IMG/VR virus record: IMGVR_UViG_3300030430_003776
Span: 1 to 20,857 of that record
Source: a virus
Strand: one strand, 5' to 3'
Length of the DNA: 20,857 bases
Shown here: positions 1 through 8,045 of the stretch, one piece after another
How the letters are laid out: the number at the start of each line of letters is the position of its first letter
Position numbering within the stretch: position 1 is the first letter of the stretch
The notes under the pieces: generated by a model
Seen by the model: only the letters and a program-made list of their open reading frames with translations
Told to the model about the DNA's origin: nothing
The model's database searches: none
Made by a program: the position numbers and the translations under genes

Positions 1-9
1 ATGGAGTGA
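1..9 (+). CDS. 3' end of an upstream gene (only last codons visible)
   Basis: The first nine bases read Met-Glu-stop in frame 1, and the TGA at 7-9 lies just before the next gene's start at 15. In so compact a genome this is most likely the tail of an upstream gene translationally coupled to the next one. Only two codons are visible, so no identity can be given and the reading frame itself is a guess. Confidence 0.3.
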   Translation: ME

Positions 10-14
10 AAAAG

Positions 15-470
15 ATGCAAAAAGACAAAGCGATCGATCAACTTATGCGTCAAGTTTCTACGACTACGACAAAGCAACCAACATTTAGCGCAAGAGAAAA
101 AGACTCAATTGCCTATTTTTTCCTGCGCCTTCAAAATACTTTCGGCATTTCAAAAATGCTTGCAGTGTATCCAGACGAAAAAAGTATTGCGCTTGCTCGA
201 AGAGAATATGGCAAGTTCATATGTAATATGAAACGACAAGAAATTAATGAATTGTTTGATTTGGTGCATGAGCAGAGACAGATGGGATCAGACAATTTTT
301 TATTTCCTGACATCGATGCAATATTGGGACTGAAAAGACAGGTCAAACCACAGGCAAGTTATCACAGATTGTACGAGCCAAAATATCTTTCAGAAAAGCA
401 AGTCAAAGAACAAAGACAACGCAACGTTCTGAATTTGAAAAAGTTAAAACAGCAATTGGATATGGCATGA
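15..470 (+). CDS. Putative lambda P-like replication protein (helicase loader)
   Basis: Protein of 151 residues from the ATG at 15. This start is preferred over the GTG at 6 because GGAG at 3-6 sits 8 bases upstream of the ATG. The central part (residues ~25-105) has the layout I associate with phage replication protein P: a hydrophobic helix containing YFFLRLQNTFG, an 'AxYPDEKxxxLARREYGKF' helix, then a segment ending in LFPDIDAILGL. P proteins bind the replicative helicase DnaB and load it at the phage origin. The C-terminus is lysine- and glutamine-rich and probably helical. The gene overlaps the following nuclease by 4 bases (ATGA), which fits a replication or recombination operon. No helicase or initiator is visible because the window starts here. 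The assignment rests on pattern resemblance only; another DNA-replication accessory protein is possible. Confidence 0.45.
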   Translation: MQKDKAIDQLMRQVSTTTTKQPTFSAREKDSIAYFFLRLQNTFGISKMLAVYPDEKSIALARREYGKFICNMKRQEINELFDLVHEQRQMGSDNFLFPDIDAILGLKRQVKPQASYHRLYEPKYLSEKQVKEQRQRNVLNLKKLKQQLDMA

Positions 471-811
471 CTTTGAAATTTAAAGGCGAAGAGGCACTTG
501 CGTTGTTATTAATGGAAGCAAATATTCCGTTTCGCCGTGAATATCAATTTTATAATCAACGGAAATGGCGCTTTGACTTTGCAATTGGCAATCAGCCGTT
601 AGATCAAAAGATCGCCATCGAGATCGAAGGTGGTGTATTTTCAAACGGCAGACATACACGTGGGAGCGGATATATTAAAGACATGGAAAAGTACAATCAT
701 GCTGTATTACAAGGATGGAGCGTTTTAAGATATGCAACCCATCAAGTTTGCGCCGATACCATTGACGATATTCGAATGCTTATAAACCGAGGTCAATATG
801 TCAAGGCTTGA
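467..811 (+). CDS. Small PD-(D/E)XK endonuclease (VRR-NUC/DUF559-like)
   Basis: A 114-residue protein. Residues ~30-95 show the restriction-endonuclease-like core: RFDFAI with Asp37, then IAIEIEGG with Glu52 and Glu54, giving the D...ExE metal-binding arrangement. This is followed by GRHTRGxGYxKDMEKYN and a final strand WSVLRYATHQV. The block EIEGGxxxxGRHTRGxGxxKDMEKYN is common in small phage nucleases annotated as VRR-NUC, DUF559 or Holliday-junction-resolvase-like proteins. The usual role is cleavage of branched DNA during recombination or before packaging. It starts in the ATGA overlap with the helicase-loader candidate and overlaps the next gene by 14 bases, so the three are probably cotranscribed. 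The catalytic core looks intact. The fold is fairly certain; the DNA substrate is not. Confidence 0.8.
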   Translation: MTLKFKGEEALALLLMEANIPFRREYQFYNQRKWRFDFAIGNQPLDQKIAIEIEGGVFSNGRHTRGSGYIKDMEKYNHAVLQGWSVLRYATHQVCADTIDDIRMLINRGQYVKA

Positions 812-1115
812 TGAATGTATAGAAACATGGTCTGACTGCTTAAAGATATTTGAAAGCACCCTCCATATATACCATGAACACGAAGCAAGTTTTAAAGCAT
901 GGGAAGCGGCAATCAAAAAAGCGCATATGGAAAATAAAGTTTCGGGTGTTATGGCTGATGTGTTGCTAAAAACCCACGATGATTGGGAAAGACGATATTT
1001 AGACGTTCAAAAATATTCAATCAAATCAGAGATGGCAAAGAAAAGATTGCGATTAGCCGAGGCATCTTGGGAGACAGAAAGATCGAAAGAAGTTAGTTTA
1101 AGACAAGTTAAATAA
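798..1115 (+). CDS. Hypothetical helical (coiled-coil) protein
   Basis: A 105-residue protein I do not recognise by function. The ATG at 798 is supported by GAGG at 789-792. Composition is highly charged, with many Lys, Glu and Arg and few glycines or prolines, so it is probably almost entirely alpha-helical and likely coiled-coil. There is a short segment with tryptophans near residues 11 and 35 (TWSDC, FKAWEAA). No signal peptide or membrane segment is present. The gene overlaps the nuclease by 14 bases and precedes the methyltransferase by 10 bases. Short coiled-coil proteins at this place beside phage nucleases are frequent, and an accessory role in DNA recombination is possible, but this is context only. 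Confidence 0.65.
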   Translation: MSRLDECIETWSDCLKIFESTLHIYHEHEASFKAWEAAIKKAHMENKVSGVMADVLLKTHDDWERRYLDVQKYSIKSEMAKKRLRLAEASWETERSKEVSLRQVK

Positions 1116-1125
1116 AGGAAAATAA

Positions 1126-2346
1126 ATGGAAATTGAAGTTATCGATATAAATGAAATCGTGCCTTACAAAAATAACCCAAGAATAAACGATCAGGCAGTG
1201 AGTGATGTACTTCGTTCTATTAAAGAGTTTGGTTTTCAACAACCTTTGGTTCTTGATTCTAATTATGAAGTAGTTGTTGGTCATACTAGGTTAAAGGCGG
1301 CAAAGGCCTTGGGTTTATTAGAGGTTCCTTGCGTTATCGCTAAAAATTTAACAGATGCCCAATCAAAAGCTTACAGAATAATGGATAACAAAAGTGGTGA
1401 ATCTGCAGATTGGGATTACGAATTGTTAAACACAGAAATATCAGATCTCTTAAGCGAAGATTATGACCTTGATTTGACGGGTTTTGATGAAAGAGAACTT
1501 GCAGATCTAGGTATTCTTGGTGATTTTGAAGAGGAAGGATTAATCGATCCAAACTACGTTCCTGAATTGATAAAAGAGGCAAAAACAAAGAAGGGTGATA
1601 TTTGGGTGTTAGGAAATCACCGATTAATTTGTGGGGACGCGACCGTGATAAGCGATATTGAAAAGTTGATGGATGGTGAGTTAGCCGATCAATTAATAAC
1701 AGACCCTCCTTACAACGTCGATTATATTGGTAAAACAAAAGACAGGATGAAAATAGAAAATGACAACATGAGTGATGAAAATTTTAGATTATTTTTAAAA
1801 GATTCATTTATTTCAGCAGATATGGTTATGAAAGAGGGTGCTGTTTTTTACATTTGGCATGCGGATTCGGAAAGTTATGAATTCAGAGGTGCTGTGAAGG
1901 ATACGGGGTGGAAGGTAAGACAGTGTTTGATTTGGAATAAAAACTCTATGGTGATGGGAAGACAAGATTATCATTGGAAGCATGAGCCTTGCCTTTATGG
2001 TTGGAAGGACGGATCGGCGCATCTTTGGGCATCAGATCGAACACAAGTAACGGTGCTTGATTTTAATCGCCCCAGTAGAAATGACGTGCATCCGACAATG
2101 AAGCCTGTCGATCTGCTCGAGTATCAGATCACAAACAATACGAAGGGAAGCGATATAGTTTTGGATATTTTTGGTGGATCGGGAAGTACCCTGATTGCGT
2201 CGGAGAAAACTAACAGACATTGCAGAATGGTCGAATTGGATGAATCCTATTGTGATGTTATCGTAAGGCGGTGGCAGGAATTCACAGGAAGAGACGCTAT
2301 TTTAAAAGATACTTCTGAAACATTTAACGAAATTCAGATAAAATAA
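1126..2346 (+). CDS. ParB-like domain / beta-class DNA methyltransferase fusion
   Basis: A 406-residue protein with an AAAGGA ribosome-binding site at 1114-1119. Residues ~1-90 form a ParB/sulfiredoxin-type N domain with 'PYKNNPR' and the box VVVGHTRLKAA (49-59). Residues ~155-390 form an amino-methyltransferase: DPPY at 193-196 (catalytic motif IV), HPTMKP at 322-327, and FGGSGST at 349-355 (the S-adenosylmethionine-binding motif). Motif IV before motif I defines the beta class, which makes N6-methyladenine or N4-methylcytosine. This fusion is common in phages and usually stands alone without a restriction enzyme, as is the case here. It may protect phage DNA from host restriction or mark it for replication or packaging. 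The gene lies directly upstream of the terminase genes. Modified base and recognition sequence cannot be read from the sequence. Confidence 0.92.
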   Translation: MEIEVIDINEIVPYKNNPRINDQAVSDVLRSIKEFGFQQPLVLDSNYEVVVGHTRLKAAKALGLLEVPCVIAKNLTDAQSKAYRIMDNKSGESADWDYELLNTEISDLLSEDYDLDLTGFDERELADLGILGDFEEEGLIDPNYVPELIKEAKTKKGDIWVLGNHRLICGDATVISDIEKLMDGELADQLITDPPYNVDYIGKTKDRMKIENDNMSDENFRLFLKDSFISADMVMKEGAVFYIWHADSESYEFRGAVKDTGWKVRQCLIWNKNSMVMGRQDYHWKHEPCLYGWKDGSAHLWASDRTQVTVLDFNRPSRNDVHPTMKPVDLLEYQITNNTKGSDIVLDIFGGSGSTLIASEKTNRHCRMVELDESYCDVIVRRWQEFTGRDAILKDTSETFNEIQIK

Positions 2347-2369
2347 TATTTTTTGATAACGGTTAAGAT

Positions 2370-2930
2370 ATGTCTAACAAACTAACAGAAGAACTTAAAA
2401 TAAAAATTAGAGATGAATTTGTCCACGGTTCGGTCGGGGAAAATGGGTCAAGGGTTTTTCTAACCATCGATAAATTGCACAAAAAGTATGATGTTTCTCG
2501 TGCCACATTATTTAGATATTCTTCAGAGGAAAATTGGCAATCGCAAAAAAACAAAATTCAATCAGAGATTCAACAAGCTTTAGATGATGATCGTGTTTTA
2601 AGAATTATTAATGATTCGAAAAAACTTGATGATACTGCTATACGGATAGCACAGGCTCTTCTAAACAGCGTTGGTAAAAAATTACAGGCATCTCAGGTTG
2701 CAGAGCAAAATAAAACTCAATTAGGATTGCTTACTATTTCAGAATTAAGAGATGCCTCACATATCGCGCAAAATGCGCAGAAGCTTGGAAAGTTAGCGCT
2801 TGGAGAAGCGCAAGAAATCACAAAGGTGTCAGCAGATGTTAACAACCCAGAATCCTTCCGCAGAGTTATGGAGCAATTGGACGAACTTGCGGAATCAAGG
2901 TCACAAAGAGACAGCGATTTTATACACTAA
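2370..2930 (+). CDS. Terminase small subunit (putative)
   Basis: A 186-residue protein. Residues ~30-60 (FLTIDKLHKKYDVSRATLFRY) form a helix-turn-helix of the type used by small terminase subunits to recognise the packaging site; the rest is predicted helical, suited to oligomerisation. The strongest evidence is position: the gene directly precedes and overlaps the large terminase gene. The small subunit selects concatemeric phage DNA and hands it to the large subunit for cutting and translocation. The ribosome-binding site before the ATG at 2370 is weak (GGTTAAG), so other nearby starts are possible. Sequence divergence is normal in this family, so function is inferred from the helix-turn-helix plus synteny. 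Confidence 0.72.
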   Translation: MSNKLTEELKIKIRDEFVHGSVGENGSRVFLTIDKLHKKYDVSRATLFRYSSEENWQSQKNKIQSEIQQALDDDRVLRIINDSKKLDDTAIRIAQALLNSVGKKLQASQVAEQNKTQLGLLTISELRDASHIAQNAQKLGKLALGEAQEITKVSADVNNPESFRRVMEQLDELAESRSQRDSDFIH

Positions 2931-4134
2931 CTGGTTGGACAAAGCGCGAAACGCTCAAATCACTCCCTTGGGTGATTGGCATATTTGGATGATTCAGGCA
3001 GGACGTGGTTGGGGAAAAACTCTGACGGGTGCATATGACACGATTTTATATGCGTTGAGAAATCCAGAAGTGCAAGTTGCGGTGGTTACTCCAACGTTCG
3101 GTGATCTCCGTCGAGTCGCATTTGGTGGTGTTAGTGGTATCCTCAAATTGCTTCCGAAAGATTGCTTACTACAAGGTCGCGGTCAGGGATATAATTCTTC
3201 AGCGTCTGAGATAAGATTATTTAATGGATCAAAAATCATTGGGTTTTCGGCAACCGAACCTGACAGGCTTCGAGGACCGCAGTTTCATCGTGCTTGGTGT
3301 GACGAGTTAGCGGCTTGGAGATATCCAGAAGCCTTTGATCAATTGATGTTCTCATTAAGATTAGGAAAGAATCCAAAGTGTGTAATTACCACAACTCCAA
3401 AACCAACGCAACTTTTGATAAGTCTTTCAAAACGAAAGGATGTGTATATAACTAAAGGAAATACCTTTGAGAACGCTGATAACTTAGCTGAATCCACCTT
3501 GGCAATGTTACGAGAAAGATATGAAGGAACTAATCTTGGCAGACAAGAACTTTATGCTGAAATTATCGAAGATGTTGATGGTGCTTTATGGAATAATCGA
3601 ATGATAAATGATGCAAGACTACCAAAATCAACAAAAGTTGAATTTTCAAAAATATGCGTTGGGATCGATCCTGCTGTTACGTCAAATGTTAACTCTGATG
3701 AAACAGGGATCGTAGTAGTGGCAAAAGACTTCAATAATAAGTATTATTTACTAGATGATAAGTCGGGGAAGTACAGCCCTGACGGTTGGGGTCGGTTGGC
3801 GATTGATTTATATCACAGATATTCGTGCAACCTGATTGTTGCTGAGATCAACAACGGCGGAGATTTAGTGGAACGTTTATTGAAGAGTATTGATCAGACA
3901 GTAAAATATAGGGCAGTTCATGCGAGCCGTGGCAAGATGCTCAGAGCAGAACCCATCTCAGCGTTGTATGAGCAAGGCAAGGTTCACCATCTGGGAGTTT
4001 TTCCAGAACTTGAAAGTCAAATGTGTACATACACTGGCGAATCCAAACCATCTCCTGACCGACTTGATGCGTTGGTTTGGGGATTAACTGAATTAAGCAA
4101 ATCGCGTGGCGATGTGTCTTGGAGAATTTCGTGA
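2836..4134 (+). CDS. terL: Terminase large subunit (ATPase/nuclease)
   Basis: A 432-residue protein. The frame is open further upstream to a TTG at 2800, but I prefer the ATG at 2836: AAGGTG at 2822-2827 lies 8 bases before it, and this start puts the Walker A motif near residue 56, normal for the family. Walker A is GRGWGKT (56-62) and Walker B is WCDEL (154-158); together they power DNA translocation. The C-terminal half holds the RNase H-like nuclease that cuts packaged DNA: GIDPA with Asp278, AEINNGG with Glu337, and PDRLDALVWG with Asp411. The gene overlaps the small-subunit gene by 95 bases in another frame. All key residues are present and the protein looks complete. It acts on the portal vertex during packaging. 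Confidence 0.95.
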   Translation: MLTTQNPSAELWSNWTNLRNQGHKETAILYTNWLDKARNAQITPLGDWHIWMIQAGRGWGKTLTGAYDTILYALRNPEVQVAVVTPTFGDLRRVAFGGVSGILKLLPKDCLLQGRGQGYNSSASEIRLFNGSKIIGFSATEPDRLRGPQFHRAWCDELAAWRYPEAFDQLMFSLRLGKNPKCVITTTPKPTQLLISLSKRKDVYITKGNTFENADNLAESTLAMLRERYEGTNLGRQELYAEIIEDVDGALWNNRMINDARLPKSTKVEFSKICVGIDPAVTSNVNSDETGIVVVAKDFNNKYYLLDDKSGKYSPDGWGRLAIDLYHRYSCNLIVAEINNGGDLVERLLKSIDQTVKYRAVHASRGKMLRAEPISALYEQGKVHHLGVFPELESQMCTYTGESKPSPDRLDALVWGLTELSKSRGDVSWRIS

Positions 4135-6347
4135 TGGCAATATTTGACAGATTTTTAGGAAGAAATAGAAACAAACTACAAACAAAAAATTCATCAATGG
4201 TTGGATATTTTGGAGTGCATGCAATGCCTTCAAAAACAATGACTTATGATGATCTAGCATCTGAAGGATATATGAAGAACGCAATCGTTTATCGATGTGT
4301 TAATGAGATATCGAAGGGTGCGGCTAGTGTTCCCTTTCGAATCCTCAATGCAGATGGCGATAATTTAGAATCACATCCTGCGGTGACCCTTTTAAGTAGA
4401 CCAAATCCACTGCAAAGTTACGCAGAATTTATGAACTCGCTTTTTGGTTTTTTGTTGTTATCTGGAAACAGTTACATCTTGCGAATTGAGGGGATGGGCA
4501 ATATACCGAAGGAGTTGCATTTGTTACGACCCGATCGAATAAATATAAAAGGAAATGGAGGCACTTTTCCTGATCGTTATGAGTACATGCTAAACGGTAG
4601 GGTATCTGACACTTATGATGTGGATCAAGAAAACGGATTCTCTGATTTAAAACAAATTAAATTATGGAATCCACTTGATGATTATTACGGGATGTCACCG
4701 TTAAACGCGGCGGCTGTCGAGGTTGATCAGCACAATCTTAGTAGCAAGCACAACATCAATCTTTTGAATAATGGGGCAAGACCATCTGGCGCGGTAATAT
4801 TCAAACCGAAAGATGATGAAGGATTTGCAGTGAATCTTACAGATAGTCAAAGACAACAACTTTTGACGGACTTGAATAATCGTTTTACAGGTTCTCAAAA
4901 CGCAGGCAGACCATTGTTGTTAGAGGGTGATTTTGACTGGAAAGAAATGGGCTTGTCACCAAAAGATATGGACTTTATAAATCTCAAGCATATGAGTGCA
5001 ACCGATATAGCAATGTGTTTTGGCGTTCCTTCTCAATTAGTAGGAGTGCCAGATGCTCAAACATATGCAAATGTTGCGGAGGCAAGACTGGCTTTGTATG
5101 AGGAAACAATCATACCGATGCTCATGAAAGTGCAATCAGATATCAACGAATGGTTAATGCCTCAGTTCAATGAAGGACTTGAATTTTTATTCGACACCAA
5201 TGAGATTCCTGCCTTATCGGAAAGACGCAAGCGAATATATGAAAATGTTATTGGCGCAGTACGTGAAGGAATCATGACCAGAAACGAAGCGAGAGAGCGT
5301 CTTGGACTTGATGCAGTAGAAGGTGCTGATGGCTTATTAGTCAACGCAAGTCTATTTGCATTAAACGAGGAAAGCCCTGATGAGCCTTTGCAGATGGACG
5401 ATGAAGAGGACGTAAAGTTCTACGATTCAAAGCAAACGGATTTTCCGAATCGCGGTGACGATAAAAAAATATCGTTGAGAAACAGCGAATATCCACAATT
5501 CGATTTTAATTTTTCAAAGAACTTAGCCGATGATATGACTGCTAACGGAAGAAAGATTTGGAGGGCAGGCGGTAATATTAGAGGAACGGAAGCATTTAGG
5601 CTTTGGGAAAAAGCAAGAGAAGGATCACAAACTCCCGCTGTTTTAGATTGGATTAAAGAAAGGGAAGCATGGGCCGCTAGACACTTGGGAGATGGCGATC
5701 AATTTACTGATCCCGATTTAAAACCTACGCTGTCAAATATTGCGGGCATTATAGCACAAATGAAATGGGGCGTGATTAATCCCAAGATTGGCGAACAAGG
5801 AATGAAAGATGCGGTTCTCTCTGTCATCAAAGAGTTAGAGGGAAAGGTCGATGATGAAAAGTACCAGTTACGAAGAGATGTTTTTACAACCTCTGATGAG
5901 GCGTTAGAAAGAGCACAAGAAATAGGTTGTGTTGGATTTCACTCTCATGATGAAGACGGGACGATGATTTACATGCCTTGTCGAACACACGCGGAATACG
6001 AGGAAGCAGTCGGCGAAGAACTAAAGCAAAAAGACCCCTCAAAATTTATTATGAGTGAAAAGATCAAGACAGGTCTCAGGAATAAAGTCGATGATCATAA
6101 TGAAAAATACGGTGATCAACCTACAAAAAGAGCCACCTTTCGAATGCTTGCCGCATCCTTTCGCAGAGGTATAGGAGCCTTCTACAACAATCCTCAATCG
6201 GTCCGTCCAAACGTTACTGGACCTGATCAGTGGGCATTTGCCAGAGTCAACGCTCTTTTATATGCCTTGAGAACGGGGCGATTCCAAGGGGCGGCATTTG
6301 ATACAGATTTGTTACCAAAAGGACATCCAAAAAGTACAAAAAAATAA
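4134..6347 (+). CDS. HK97-type portal protein with long C-terminal extension
   Basis: A 737-residue protein starting at the ATG at 4134, which shares one base with the terL stop; GGAG at 4120-4123 supports it over the TTG at 4119. Residues ~1-405 are an HK97-family portal (VYRCVNEISKGAASVPF near the start, then LSGNSYI, HLLRPDR, and SATDIAMCFGVPSQLVG), the ring through which DNA enters and leaves the head. Usual HK97 portals are about 400-450 residues. The remaining ~330 residues form three further modules: ~465-550 (charged, with 'AWAARHLGD'), ~575-625 with a Cys-His cluster (Cys599, His603, His605, Cys616, His619), and ~640-737 with NPQSVRPNVTGPDQWAFARV and TDLLPKGHP. I have seen such modules in head proteins of marine phages; their function is unknown. 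A single uninterrupted frame joins all parts. Confidence 0.93.
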   Translation: MAIFDRFLGRNRNKLQTKNSSMVGYFGVHAMPSKTMTYDDLASEGYMKNAIVYRCVNEISKGAASVPFRILNADGDNLESHPAVTLLSRPNPLQSYAEFMNSLFGFLLLSGNSYILRIEGMGNIPKELHLLRPDRINIKGNGGTFPDRYEYMLNGRVSDTYDVDQENGFSDLKQIKLWNPLDDYYGMSPLNAAAVEVDQHNLSSKHNINLLNNGARPSGAVIFKPKDDEGFAVNLTDSQRQQLLTDLNNRFTGSQNAGRPLLLEGDFDWKEMGLSPKDMDFINLKHMSATDIAMCFGVPSQLVGVPDAQTYANVAEARLALYEETIIPMLMKVQSDINEWLMPQFNEGLEFLFDTNEIPALSERRKRIYENVIGAVREGIMTRNEARERLGLDAVEGADGLLVNASLFALNEESPDEPLQMDDEEDVKFYDSKQTDFPNRGDDKKISLRNSEYPQFDFNFSKNLADDMTANGRKIWRAGGNIRGTEAFRLWEKAREGSQTPAVLDWIKEREAWAARHLGDGDQFTDPDLKPTLSNIAGIIAQMKWGVINPKIGEQGMKDAVLSVIKELEGKVDDEKYQLRRDVFTTSDEALERAQEIGCVGFHSHDEDGTMIYMPCRTHAEYEEAVGEELKQKDPSKFIMSEKIKTGLRNKVDDHNEKYGDQPTKRATFRMLAASFRRGIGAFYNNPQSVRPNVTGPDQWAFARVNALLYALRTGRFQGAAFDTDLLPKGHPKSTKK

Positions 6348-8042
6348 ATGGCAATTCAAGCAACCAAACAAATTGTCGGATTTCGGCAGGGTAGAATTAA
6401 CGCCAGAAAATATGCAAAACAGCAGGCAAGACTGCGCGATAATCTCGCTCGTGGATTCCAAAGAAAAATAGAAACGAGTTTCAATAAAAATGTCAACATA
6501 ATATCAAGAACAATCACGGAAGACTCTATGATGAGCAGTGGCAACGTGGTTGCTCTGATTGATGATGAATTAGAAAAAGTTATAAAAGCGCAACTCAAAA
6601 GAGTTTTCAAAGCCGTCTATGATTACAATGATGATGCCTATAACAAGATAACTCAAAAACAAGAGGAGCCGTTTGACTTTGGTCGCTCTATTGAATTTGA
6701 AGAAGTGGTAGCACAATATTTTTCATCAAGAGAACCTTTATTCGCAAACATATCAAGAAATCAAGGAATCCTGATTCTGCGAGAAGTGGAACGATTAAGA
6801 TTAGAGGATTTATCAGTCGATCAAATAGGAAGAGAACTTCGCAAAAAATTTAGAAGAATTAACAGAAACCGATCCGCACTAATTGCTAGAACAGAAACCC
6901 ATTCGGCAACTGGATTTGCTCATCATAATTATCACAAAAATGTAAGTGATTCTTATGGTGTATCGATGATAAAAGAATGGGTTGCAACAAATGATGGGAG
7001 AACGCGACCTACTCATGCTGAAGTAAGTGGTACAAAAATATCGATGGATGAGTCATTTAAAGTCGGTGGACGTGAGATGGATTTTGTGGGCGATCCCAAG
7101 GGCGGTCCTGCCAACGTTATCAATTGTAGGTGTGTTATTGTTTATGCGGATGCAGAAGATGATGTGACTCAAGGGAGGGTATCTCAAGAAGATATTGATA
7201 TCGATTTTGATCCCAACGAAAAGCCATATATCGATGGTATTGAAGCTGTTTCGATTAAGAGTGGGAAAAAGTGGCAAAAAGAATTAAACGAAAATCTTTC
7301 TCCTTTGTTGGCAAAGGTTGCAAACGCTTTAAGGAGACCAGAGAGAATACAAAAAGGAAGGGGTTCATTTACTCCGTATGCGGCGGGCATTATTAGAACA
7401 CCGGTTGGATTAGATAATAAATTTGGAAAGACGATTAAGAAAGACGGAACATTTGGCAAAGAAATAAAGTCTAAAAATTTAGTGCTTTCTCATGAATACG
7501 GTCATCACGTTGATTATTCTTTGGGGTACAAGTTAGAAGGTACAGGTGATGTAATTATCTCTAAGAAAATTTTTGAAAATTCTGTTAATCAAACGAGAGA
7601 CGAGTATAAGTTTTTTTATTTAGCAGGACAAAGAAGTAAAGAACCTGATCTTTTTTCAAGACGAGAGAAACTTTTGAAAAGATTTGAAAATGAACTGTTT
7701 GAAACAAAAGAAGTCGGCAAGACCGTTTCAAGGTATGGTCGAAAATACACCTTTTCGCGAAAAACAAAAATATTTAAGTTCGAAGGAGCGCATATGGTGA
7801 GTGATATTATTGATGCACTTACCAAAGGAGAATTTCACGATATACTAAAAAATTGGGGGCATGGCATGGCTTATTACAGAAGAAAAGATAGTGATTTTAA
7901 AGAAATATTCGCCAATATGTATGCAATTCATCATATACCAGAGGCGATGCAATTTATGAAAAAACATTTTCCTTTGATCGTTGATTCTTTTGAAAAGGCG
8001 ATGGAAGAATTTGCTAAAACAGGACTAATTACGGGAGGATAA
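6348..8042 (+). CDS. MuF/SPP1 gp7-like head protein fused to HExxH metallopeptidase domain
   Basis: A 564-residue protein starting immediately after the portal stop with no clear ribosome-binding site, so probably translated by reinitiation. Residues ~1-265 are a phage head morphogenesis domain (Mu F / SPP1 gp7): ARTETHSATGFAHHNY near 180, then WVATNDGRTRPTHAEVSGT and a closing NCRCVIVY (259-266). Members bind inside the portal and are ejected with DNA. Residues ~300-564 are an added domain with VLSHEYGHHVDY (HExxH, zinc ligands His382 and His386, catalytic Glu383). Downstream, WGHGMAYY (503-510) and FKEIFANMYA (517-526) offer Glu519 as third zinc ligand. This is the layout of zincin metallopeptidases attached to MuF proteins. 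Known MuF fusions with toxin domains are considered polymorphic toxins; an effector role here is inference. An intact active site suggests an active enzyme; a substrate cannot be named. Confidence 0.88.
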   Translation: MAIQATKQIVGFRQGRINARKYAKQQARLRDNLARGFQRKIETSFNKNVNIISRTITEDSMMSSGNVVALIDDELEKVIKAQLKRVFKAVYDYNDDAYNKITQKQEEPFDFGRSIEFEEVVAQYFSSREPLFANISRNQGILILREVERLRLEDLSVDQIGRELRKKFRRINRNRSALIARTETHSATGFAHHNYHKNVSDSYGVSMIKEWVATNDGRTRPTHAEVSGTKISMDESFKVGGREMDFVGDPKGGPANVINCRCVIVYADAEDDVTQGRVSQEDIDIDFDPNEKPYIDGIEAVSIKSGKKWQKELNENLSPLLAKVANALRRPERIQKGRGSFTPYAAGIIRTPVGLDNKFGKTIKKDGTFGKEIKSKNLVLSHEYGHHVDYSLGYKLEGTGDVIISKKIFENSVNQTRDEYKFFYLAGQRSKEPDLFSRREKLLKRFENELFETKEVGKTVSRYGRKYTFSRKTKIFKFEGAHMVSDIIDALTKGEFHDILKNWGHGMAYYRRKDSDFKEIFANMYAIHHIPEAMQFMKKHFPLIVDSFEKAMEEFAKTGLITGG

Positions 8043-8045
8043 AAA

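Noticed and set aside
1340-1738. 132-residue open frame on the - strand
   Set aside because: It lies fully within the ParB-methyltransferase gene, whose motifs are clear; the opposite frame has no recognisable protein pattern.
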